A DNA stretch of 6,826 nt from JBAZOD01 sp041648955 (GTDB lineage Bacteria > Patescibacteriota > Patescibacteriia > Patescibacteriales > JAQTRU01), in NCBI GenBank assembly GCA_041648955.1, contig JBAZOD010000050.1:1-6826 (forward strand), read 5' to 3'. Below are positions 1 to 5,022 of this stretch, one piece after another. Numbering within the stretch: the stretch's first letter is position 1; each line of letters starts with the position of its first letter. Both the position numbers and the translations under genes were made by a program. A model generated the notes under the pieces. That model had not been told where the DNA came from. It searched no databases and saw only the letters and a list, made by a program, of their open reading frames with translations.

Positions 1-508
1 TTGCCTCAATGTCCATTCTCATTGTAACCATAGGCTGAACATTGGCGGGAGTGCCAATCTGATCATCGATAACCTCAAAATTTAAATTGCTTATTTTAAT
101 TTTAGCTGGGGTGGTTAAAGCCGTGTCTCCTCCCCGTGCTACCATTATTGCTCCGTTCTCCAAATAATAGGCCGTACAAACATCATTTTTATTCTTAAAA
201 TACAAAACTTCGTCTTCGCCATTGGATGTAATATTATAAATTTTATTTTGAGCTGTAACCGGGACAGAAAATAAATATTCGCAATCGTGATTACTTAAAG
301 TCGCCATCCTTATCTCTTTCGCCATAGTTTCAAAGGCGTATCTCATACTCTCTTGAACATTTTGAGAAGCAATAGCATTGCGCTGCCCTTCAATAACCAT
401 CTTAAAAATTTCTGTCGAGGAGAGTATTACAACCGAAAACAAAGTAACAGCTACCACTATTTCTATCAGAGTTACGCCATTTTTATTTTTTACGATGTTT
501 TTTAACAT
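1..508 (-). CDS. Minor prepilin, PilW/GspJ-like, C-terminus cut off by window edge
   Basis: A type IV prepilin-like protein that should be inserted in the inner membrane, processed by prepilin peptidase and assembled into a pilus or pseudopilus. The first 169 residues are visible and the gene runs off the left edge. Residues 1-11 are a short basic leader ending in NKNG. The cleavage site is G11/V12, with the expected Glu at mature position +5 (E16) in the motif GVTLIEIVVA, followed by a hydrophobic helix to about residue 33. An amphipathic stretch follows (QNVQESMRYAFETMAKEIRM), typical of the PilW/GspJ class, and then a beta-rich globular part with C76 and C111 that could pair. Mature residue +1 is Val instead of the usual Phe or Met. 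The start lies 6 bases after the previous prepilin's stop, so the two are probably co-transcribed. There is no Shine-Dalgarno sequence. The prepilin call is firm; the PilW/GspJ assignment also leans on third position in the cluster. Confidence 0.85.
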   Translation of the reverse strand, partial: MLKNIVKNKNGVTLIEIVVAVTLFSVVILSSTEIFKMVIEGQRNAIASQNVQESMRYAFETMAKEIRMATLSNHDCEYLFSVPVTAQNKIYNITSNGEDEVLYFKNKNDVCTAYYLENGAIMVARGGDTALTTPAKIKISNLNFEVIDDQIGTPANVQPMVTMRMDIEA

Positions 509-514
509 AATATT

Positions 515-1018
515 TTATCGCCAATTATACAAAATCGTATCAGTTACATACTGATAAATCTGCCCCCGGTCTTCCCATTGGATTAAGCAGGAAACATTAA
601 GCAACTCTGAAGATGTTTGAGATGTGGTAATAAGCCGGCTAAAAATAGTATTTTGATCCTCGGCGTTATACCAATAATATCCCTCTTCCCCCAAATCATT
701 TCTTTCTTGCAATTTCGCTTCTCCCACGCCGGAAACGCTGCCAATGTAGCCGGTATAATCCACTATATAATTACCGGGAGTAATGCCGGTAAGCCAATTA
801 TTACCTTCTAACCAATTTTTGTCTCTTTTATTTCTCACCAATTCCAAACCCTCTTGCGCTAACTGAGAAGCAATTAAGTTATTTTTATTTATATACTGCA
901 CTTGAATATTTTGCGTAATTAAAGACAACACCCCGACCATTCCCATAGTAATAATAAAAATAGCCACCACTATTTCCAAAATTGAGAAGCCTGCTTGTTT
1001 TTTAAAAAAATTTAACAT
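515..1018 (-). CDS. Minor prepilin, PilV/GspI-like
   Basis: A 167-residue type IV prepilin-like protein, the second of three consecutive minor prepilins. The leader MLNFFKKQAG is short and basic. Cleavage is expected after G10, giving Phe at +1 (F11) and Glu at +5 (E15) in the motif GFSILEIVVA. The hydrophobic helix spans about residues 11-34 and contains the GMVGVLSLI segment common in PilV/GspI proteins. It is followed by NNLIASQLAQEGLELVRNKR, a helix very like that of PilV/GspI relatives. The C-terminal part is rich in Trp and Tyr, has one Cys, and ends ILYNWR. The gene starts 8 bases after the stop of the GIY-YIG-prepilin fusion and ends 6 bases before the PilW-like gene, so the three form one operon. 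Whether they serve a type IV pilus, a DNA-uptake pseudopilus or a secretion pseudopilus cannot be decided here, because no ATPase, platform protein or peptidase gene is in view. Confidence 0.88.
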   Translation of the reverse strand: MLNFFKKQAGFSILEIVVAIFIITMGMVGVLSLITQNIQVQYINKNNLIASQLAQEGLELVRNKRDKNWLEGNNWLTGITPGNYIVDYTGYIGSVSGVGEAKLQERNDLGEEGYYWYNAEDQNTIFSRLITTSQTSSELLNVSCLIQWEDRGQIYQYVTDTILYNWR

Positions 1019-1026
1019 AATAAAAA

Positions 1027-1836
1027 TTATTCTTTTTCTTCTACCAAGCCAAAAAAATTAACTTCAACTTTTTTTGTCGTATTGCCCGTATTTTCTAATA
1101 ATGTTATATCCGCTAAATTGTAATTATTGGATCCATCCCAAATATTGGTTGTCGGATCTGGCGGTAAAAAAGTAATATCAACAGAATCAAGAGAACTACC
1201 TGTATTTATATCTTCAATTCTTACCCCGGCTGGTAGAGAAATCGTTTGCCCGCCCTTATCAACATCGGCCTCTCCGCTATCATATTGCATGTTGCCATTA
1301 GTGTCAGCAAAAATTATATAGCTGTTGGGTAAAGAAATTTTATCAAAATGCGCACCCCAGCCACCGGTTGGCATGCTCCCTCCGTATTCTTTTGAACCTA
1401 AGCTATAATTTTGTGCTAATCTTATATCGCTCGCCAGTTTTTGCGCTGTCAAAATTAATTCTGATCTCTTATTAGTTGAATGATAATTAGTTAGAAAAAG
1501 ACTAGACATTATGGCAATAATAGAAATACTCACTATCAATTCAATCAAAGTAAACCCGGCACCACTTTTAAACTCTTTTAAAGTGGTGCTGGGTAAACCC
1601 GCTCTCTTCTTTAATTCTCTAAGCGCATTACCATTATGTTTTAATCTTTTTTCTCTAAGCCGAGCTAATTTTTCCATGTTATAAGCTTCATAGTAAACTA
1701 AAATCCAAGGCATATAGTGCCTGGTAGATTTTTCTTTCCCATTATTGTGTTCTTGCAACCGTCTTCTAAAATCAACCGTCGATCCAATATATTTTTGGTT
1801 GCCAATTTTACTTAATAATAAATAAACATAATACAT
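1027..1836 (-). CDS. GIY-YIG nuclease domain fused to GspH/FimT-like minor prepilin
   Basis: A 269-residue two-part protein. Residues 1-80 form a GIY-YIG (URI) endonuclease domain like the small stand-alone family: Y3-V4-Y5 is the GIY element and Y16-I17-G18 the YIG element. RRRLQEH (24-30) carries the conserved Arg and His; E62 (in LREK) and N68/N70 are the likely acidic and Asn positions. Residues 81-94 are a linker. A standard prepilin start follows: SGAG/FTLIELIV, with cleavage expected after G94, F95 at +1 and E99 at +5. The hydrophobic helix runs to about 115, then AQKLASDIRLAQNYSLGSKE, as in GspH/FimT proteins. The C-terminal domain contains FADTNGNMQYDSGE. The leader would thus be about 94 residues, against the usual 5-25. 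No ATG, GTG or TTG lies between residue 54 and the cleavage site; M54 is the only later start and would give a 41-residue leader. The gene opens the prepilin operon just behind a TATAAT box. Both domain calls are firm; the role of the fusion is unknown. Confidence 0.87.
   Translation of the reverse strand: MYYVYLLLSKIGNQKYIGSTVDFRRRLQEHNNGKEKSTRHYMPWILVYYEAYNMEKLARLREKRLKHNGNALRELKKRAGLPSTTLKEFKSGAGFTLIELIVSISIIAIMSSLFLTNYHSTNKRSELILTAQKLASDIRLAQNYSLGSKEYGGSMPTGGWGAHFDKISLPNSYIIFADTNGNMQYDSGEADVDKGGQTISLPAGVRIEDINTGSSLDSVDITFLPPDPTTNIWDGSNNYNLADITLLENTGNTTKKVEVNFFGLVEEKE
1550..1601. repeat. 9-bp direct repeats (GTAAACCCG) overlapping the ends of a palindrome
   Basis: GTAAACCCG occurs at 1550-1558 and again at 1593-1601, 43 bases apart. 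The copies overlap the outer ends of the 41-base palindrome between them. The right copy encodes part of A-G-L-P at the end of the nuclease domain; the left copy encodes part of A-G-F-T at the prepilin cleavage site, read in a different frame. Because 43 is not a multiple of three, collapse of the repeats would place TGA after residue 82 and separate the nuclease from the prepilin. They could be a target-site duplication or chance similarity. Confidence 0.6.
1554..1594. repeat. 41-bp near-perfect palindrome at the nuclease-prepilin junction
   Basis: The arms 1554-1568 and 1580-1594 pair over 15 positions, with a single non-Watson-Crick pair at 1558/1590. After one T-T mismatch, three more pairs (1570-1572 with 1576-1578) close a 3-base loop. 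The core is GGCACCACTTT...AAAGTGGTGC. It encodes residues 81-95 (linker plus cleavage site) of the fused protein. The stem could form in DNA, or as a hairpin in the mRNA with one C-A mismatch. Its position exactly at the domain junction suggests that it marks the joining event, or is a REP-like element exapted as a linker. Confidence 0.8.
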
Positions 1837-1847
1837 ACAACAAATGG

Positions 1848-1853
1848 ATTATA
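1848..1853 (-). promoter_or_regulatory. Putative -10 box (TATAAT) of the prepilin operon
   Basis: A perfect TATAAT on the minus strand ends 11 bases before the ATG at 1836. It lies directly downstream of the terminator that ends the preceding unit, where a new promoter is expected. No good -35 hexamer is visible; TTGGGG, 19 bases upstream, is the nearest candidate. If transcription starts 6-8 bases after the box, the 5' leader would be only about 3-5 bases, so the mRNA would be nearly leaderless. Confidence 0.5.
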
Positions 1854-1875
1854 ATCTAATTTTATCATATTTCCC

Positions 1876-1910
1876 CAAAAACAAAAACCCCCAAAAGGAG
1901 GGTTTTTGTT
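1876..1910 (-). terminator. Rho-independent terminator after the GW-repeat protein gene
   Basis: The arms 1880-1892 and 1898-1910 form a 13-bp stem with a 5-base loop. Read as minus-strand RNA the stem is AACAAAAACCCUC paired with GGGGGUUUUUGUU; the only non-Watson-Crick pair is a G-U wobble, and further Us follow. On the plus strand the same pair is a C-A mismatch, so the element fits minus-strand transcription better. It begins 23 bases after the stop at 1934 and separates the surface-protein series from the prepilin operon. Confidence 0.85.
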
Positions 1911-1933
1911 ATTTTTATACTATTAAATCTCAG

Positions 1934-3238
1934 TTATTTCGGTTTTACTTCTTTCCAACCAGGTAAGCTTACGTTGATATTTATAGTTTTGGCAAGACTG
2001 CAATAATATCCGTCGCTATCAGTCACCTTCAAAGTCACGGCATGATCGCCGGAAGAGGAAAAAGTAATGGTCGGAGAAGAAATAGTTGAATCGCTGATAA
2101 CGGCATCGGGTGCTGTCCACAACAAGCTTGATACGGTCGTACCACCATAAACATCGGCGGTGCTAGTAAATTTTGCCTCTTCATCCTTGCTTAAACTTGT
2201 CGGACTCCAAGAAAAATCCTGATCCGGGAATTCATGTTTATAGGTGGTAAAAGATGTTCCAGCGGTTAATTCCGAGGCTACATCTAAATTATCCCAAACT
2301 TTAACCCACCAATAATAAGTCTGGTCATAATCTAACTGATCTGGTCCGGCTGAATACTGACTGGCCGCTCCGCTTACTTTTCCTGTATCAACAAGAGGAT
2401 CTGTAGGATCATTGTCATCATCAATAATTATTTGATAAGCGCTCTGATATGATTCACTGTCCAAATCGCTAAATTCCCAGCGCAAGAAGGCTTGTCTAGC
2501 ATAAAGAGCACAGGCTTGCTCATAAGTCCAATTTGGGGCGGTAATATTTATCGCTTCTGGCGGAGCGTTCAAAGAAGAAATTACTTTATAATCCTGCCCC
2601 GTGCAACCGCCGGCGCCGGTATCGGCACAATTAAAGCTTATCCAGCCTATGCCAGAACCATCATCGTTCCCATTCCAAGCCCAACCGGTAAATTCGCTCG
2701 TGCTGGAAGCGATAGAAACGCCAAAACTAATTCCACCGAAGTCGATCGGTAAAGTTGCCGGAAAGTCCAAAGGCAATCCAGATTCATTGGGCTGATTAAA
2801 ATTTATCCAGCCATCATCGCCTAAGGATAAAATTTTTGCCCAGCCATTCACCTTACCAGTAGCGCTATCGTAATTAGCTATAATTGTTTCTGCTGGATCC
2901 AAATAAGGATCGGCTGGTGGATTGCCCGTATCACTTCTATTAAAGCTAACCCAGCCGACATTGTTGCTCCAAGCATAACCGGAAAAATTGCCTGTAGTCG
3001 AATCGACATTAACTCCATAGTCAATTGCGCCACAAGAGCTGTCGTTAGAGCAATTAAAACTAATCCAACCAATCCCTTCGCTCCAAGCATAACCGGAAAC
3101 ATTATTGCCTCCTTGAGCCTTAACAATTGCTCTATTGTCTTTAAATTCAAAATTGACAATCATGGCCGCTAAGCCAAATCCCAAAAATATCATAACCAAC
3201 AATATCAACCAGCTTTTTAATTTAAAATATTCTTTCAT
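1934..3238 (-). CDS. Secreted GW-repeat surface protein with PKD-like C-terminal domain
   Basis: A 434-residue exported protein of unknown function. Residues 10-28 are a hydrophobic signal or anchor helix behind a basic N-terminus; a VKA/QG site near residue 41 might be cut by signal peptidase. Four repeats of the form SGYAWS..GWISFN follow at about 47-62, 86-100, 131-148 and 184-203. The first two are 38 residues apart and joined by YGVNVDSTTGNFSG. The first and last repeats are each followed by a Cys pair (C63/C69 and C204/C212) that could form disulfides. Residues about 225-333 look like a fibronectin type III-like domain (QAFLRWEFSDLDSES, YYWWVKVWDN). Residues about 338-425 resemble a PKD/Ig-like domain, with SSPTITFSSSGDHAVTLKVTDSDG as its signature region. 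No LPxTG or other sorting signal is present. This repeat type is known to me from CPR surface proteins; adhesion or envelope structure is a guess. A terminator follows the gene. Confidence 0.85.
   Translation of the reverse strand: MKEYFKLKSWLILLVMIFLGFGLAAMIVNFEFKDNRAIVKAQGGNNVSGYAWSEGIGWISFNCSNDSSCGAIDYGVNVDSTTGNFSGYAWSNNVGWVSFNRSDTGNPPADPYLDPAETIIANYDSATGKVNGWAKILSLGDDGWINFNQPNESGLPLDFPATLPIDFGGISFGVSIASSTSEFTGWAWNGNDDGSGIGWISFNCADTGAGGCTGQDYKVISSLNAPPEAINITAPNWTYEQACALYARQAFLRWEFSDLDSESYQSAYQIIIDDDNDPTDPLVDTGKVSGAASQYSAGPDQLDYDQTYYWWVKVWDNLDVASELTAGTSFTTYKHEFPDQDFSWSPTSLSKDEEAKFTSTADVYGGTTVSSLLWTAPDAVISDSTISSPTITFSSSGDHAVTLKVTDSDGYYCSLAKTININVSLPGWKEVKPK
2630..3100 (-). repeat. Four degenerate GW-repeat units encoded within the surface protein
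   Basis: This segment encodes the four G(Y/W)AW...GWI(S/N)FN units. Units 1 and 2 are also clearly related as DNA: a 20-base identical stretch, GCTCCAAGCATAACCGGAAA, occurs at 2966-2985 and 3080-3099. Their spacing of 114 bases equals 38 codons. Units 3 and 4 are diverged and irregularly spaced, pointing to an older expansion plus a more recent or better conserved pair. Confidence 0.8.
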
Positions 3239-3292
3239 ATTTTTTAAATTTTTATAAAAATATTTTCATAATTTATTTAAGATAAACAAAAA

Positions 3293-4108
3293 CTAATTAC
3301 TGATTTCTCTAACACATCTATAGCGTTCTAAGCATGGAAGCATGGCACATTGAAAAGGCAAAGTTCCACATTCTCCGGTAATCGGATTACAAACCATACT
3401 ACCCTCAAATGGACCATTATACTGGCTTGATTGTAAAAGAACTTCATAATTACTATTAAGCCAGTGGCTATAGCTACTATGCAAAACACCCGTGCTTAAT
3501 TCGGCTAAAGTCGGTAACCTCCAGTTTGAAAAACCGTTATAAGTGCCGCTGCAAAGGCTGGAACTGAAAGCCGCAGCATCTTTTACGCCAGCGCTAACCA
3601 CTAAATTATTACCGACAAAAATACCGCCGCCGCAGCCTTCGCCAATATCTATTGAGCCGGTACAATCTACTGGCGCCACCGAAGGAACTAATGTCCCATT
3701 AACACCAAAAATACTGGCCCCAGTTTTAATATTTCCGGCCACTAAATCAACATCAAGGGCACTTTTTAAAGTTTGATTAATAAAACATTTCCCGCCATTG
3801 TTATCAGTGCAATCAACTAAAGTATTATTTGTTAAATCAACCAGATTATTCCAATTATTCTCGGTTAAAGCATTGCCAGAGGCTGTAGCGGCAGTAGCTT
3901 TAGCATCGCAATTAGAACCACATTTATTATGAATCTCATTGACTAAAGCATTCCAATTATTCTGGTTGAGTTGACCTGAACCCCCGGTCTTAGCATCGTC
4001 CCAGGTGGCGTAAACGTAAGTGGCTCCGACCGATAAAAAAATTCCGGCGACCAAATAAACTAAACGAGAAGAGACAAACTTCAAAATTTTTTTAAAAATG
4101 TTTTTCAT
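3293..4108 (-). CDS. Secreted protein with NNWN repeats and DUF1566-like C-terminus
   Basis: A 271-residue protein with a basic N-terminus, a hydrophobic helix at about 16-33 and a plausible signal peptidase I site after VYA (residues 32-34). Two copies of a short motif follow: QLNQNNWNALVNEI (46-59) and ALTENNWNNLVDLT (80-93). Next comes GASIFGVNGTL (130-140), a motif seen in phage-tail-like and CPR surface proteins. Residues about 148-271 resemble the DUF1566/Lcl C-terminal fold: NWRLPTLAEL at 195-204 is its hallmark, and the terminal YRCVRE fits the usual ending. Cysteines are plentiful (C63/C67, C100/C108, C149/C159, C186 and several in the last 40 residues), suggesting disulfides outside the cell. 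It starts 5 bases after dgkA, with no Shine-Dalgarno sequence, and ends 54 bases before the GW-repeat gene. Exact function is unknown; a surface or adhesin-like role is inferred from export and neighbours. Confidence 0.8.
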   Translation of the reverse strand: MKNIFKKILKFVSSRLVYLVAGIFLSVGATYVYATWDDAKTGGSGQLNQNNWNALVNEIHNKCGSNCDAKATAATASGNALTENNWNNLVDLTNNTLVDCTDNNGGKCFINQTLKSALDVDLVAGNIKTGASIFGVNGTLVPSVAPVDCTGSIDIGEGCGGGIFVGNNLVVSAGVKDAAAFSSSLCSGTYNGFSNWRLPTLAELSTGVLHSSYSHWLNSNYEVLLQSSQYNGPFEGSMVCNPITGECGTLPFQCAMLPCLERYRCVREISN

Positions 4109-4113
4109 ATAAT

Positions 4114-4473
4114 TTAAGCTGTTAAATAGGGTAAAAAGATAATTAGACCGACTATAACGGCTATAACTGAAGCCAGCATTACCGCTGCCGCCATAATATC
4201 CTTTATCTCTTTCACATAGCTATCCAGTCTTGGTTTTAAAACATCGGTTATCCGCTCAACGGCGCTATTTATTATCTCCGTTAAAATCACCAACCCGATA
4301 ACTAAAACTAAAATTGCCCATTCCCAATTTTCAATTTTAAAATACCAACCTGAAATTATAGCCACTAAACCGGCCGCACTCTGAATTTGCAAATTCTGTT
4401 CTTCCCGCAGGGTCTTTCCTAAACCCCGAAAAGCATAAGTGAAACTTTTATATAATCTTTTTACTTTTTTCAT
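4114..4473 (-). CDS. dgkA: Diacylglycerol/undecaprenol kinase, DgkA family
   Basis: A 119-residue integral membrane kinase, the usual length for this family. It phosphorylates diacylglycerol or undecaprenol with ATP at the cytoplasmic membrane, feeding lipid recycling or the carrier pool for cell-wall and surface glycans. Visible hallmarks are an N-terminal amphipathic region (SFTYAFRGLGKTLREEQN) with E25 and N27, and the core signature LTEIINSAVERITD (64-77) containing E66, N69, E73 and D77. KDIMAAAVMLA (91-101) carries the conserved K-D pair. Three hydrophobic helices lie at about 33-45, 50-70 and 94-116. The start is 31 bases after the ybeY stop. A ybeY-dgkA pairing is common in bacteria, supporting both calls. 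The gene ends 5 bases before the next one, so translation may be coupled. Diacylglycerol cannot be told from undecaprenol as substrate by sequence; Gram-positive-type members mostly use undecaprenol. Confidence 0.93.
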   Translation of the reverse strand: MKKVKRLYKSFTYAFRGLGKTLREEQNLQIQSAAGLVAIISGWYFKIENWEWAILVLVIGLVILTEIINSAVERITDVLKPRLDSYVKEIKDIMAAAVMLASVIAVIVGLIIFLPYLTA

Positions 4474-4504
4474 AATGTGAAATTAAAATGGCCCTTCGGA
4501 AACT

Positions 4505-4960
4505 TTATAATTTTACAGACTTTATAAACTTATCCCCTAATTTTTCCATCTTCTTCCGCCCGGTCTCCGTCCTGTCATCATATCCTAATAAATGCAATAA
4601 CCCATGAACTAAAATAAATACTAATTCATCTTTCGGCTTATTATTGAATTTTTTTGCTTGTCTTCTTATCTGAGCGTAGCTAATCACTATTTCTCCCAAG
4701 AAATTTTCTTCGCCGGCAAAAGACAAAATATCAGTAACTTTATTAATCTTTCGATAGCGCTTATTTAAATTTTTAATTTCATTATCACTGACAAAAGCTA
4801 TAGAAACATTAAACTTTTTCTTGTTTTTTGACTCCAAAAACTTCTCTGCTACTTTCTTTACTAAAACCAAATCTATTTTATTTTTAGTTCTGTTATTTAT
4901 CTCAACATTCACCTCATTAGAAATTTTTTGATTTTTTTTCTCCATAGCAATACAATCCAT
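4505..4960 (-). CDS. ybeY: Endoribonuclease YbeY (rRNA maturation factor), third metal ligand His replaced by Asp
   Basis: A 151-residue YbeY-family, metal-dependent endoribonuclease, which in other bacteria takes part in 16S rRNA 3'-end maturation and ribosome quality control. Family motifs are in order: LNKRYRKINKVTDILSF (65-81) with the conserved Arg (R68 or R70), GEIVIS (89-94), and the metal-binding stretch HGLLHLLGYDD (119-129). H119 and H123 are the first two zinc ligands. The canonical third His (H124 in the E. coli protein) is D129 here; Asp can bind metal, so activity is not excluded. Two starts are possible, M1 at 4960 and M6 (MEKKNQK) at 4945. Neither has a Shine-Dalgarno sequence at normal distance; GGAG lies about 16 bases before M1. 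I kept the longer form, but the shorter is equally plausible. The gene lies between a TSP3 protein and dgkA and is preceded by a 33-base hairpin. Confidence 0.92.
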   Translation of the reverse strand: MDCIAMEKKNQKISNEVNVEINNRTKNKIDLVLVKKVAEKFLESKNKKKFNVSIAFVSDNEIKNLNKRYRKINKVTDILSFAGEENFLGEIVISYAQIRRQAKKFNNKPKDELVFILVHGLLHLLGYDDRTETGRKKMEKLGDKFIKSVKL

Positions 4961-4983
4961 CTTTTAAATACTTATTCTCCATC

Positions 4984-5016
4984 AACCCCGCTCAAAAAAA
5001 CATTTCTAACGGGGTT
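4984..5016 (-). repeat. 33-nt intercistronic hairpin without T-tract
   Basis: In the 62-base gap before ybeY, AACCCCG (4984-4990) and CGGGGTT (5010-5016) pair exactly. Folded as minus-strand RNA, the stem extends by a U-G and a U-A pair, then, after one A-G mismatch, by four more pairs, leaving a 5-base loop. The hairpin starts 7 bases after the stop codon at 5023. It is followed by GATGGAGAATAAG, not a T-run, and the plus-strand side also lacks one, so it is not a typical terminator. It may stabilise the upstream mRNA, modulate ybeY expression, or be a dispersed REP-like palindrome. Confidence 0.7.
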
Positions 5017-5022
5017 CATAAA

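Noticed and set aside
617..811. Plus-strand open frame of 64 codons
   Set aside because: It lies wholly inside the PilV-like prepilin gene on the other strand, has no recognisable domain, and has no Shine-Dalgarno or promoter signal.
2492..2795. Two overlapping plus-strand open frames opposite the GW-repeat region
   Set aside because: Both are antisense to clear repeat-coding sequence. They arise because the repeats are GC-richer and lack stops in those frames; no protein family is recognisable.
2878..3159. Minus-strand open frame of 93 codons overlapping the GW-repeat gene
   Set aside because: It is another frame of the same repeat DNA. Its internal similarity (FPVMLGA twice) is explained by the GW repeats read out of frame.
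3239..3292. Possible promoter (TATAAA 12 bases before the ATG at 3238)
   Set aside because: The whole gap is nearly pure A and T, so such hexamers are expected by chance. No matching -35 box at normal spacing was found.
4984..5016. Hairpin considered as a Rho-independent terminator
   Set aside because: No T-tract follows the stem on either strand. The only T-run is inside the loop and inner stem.
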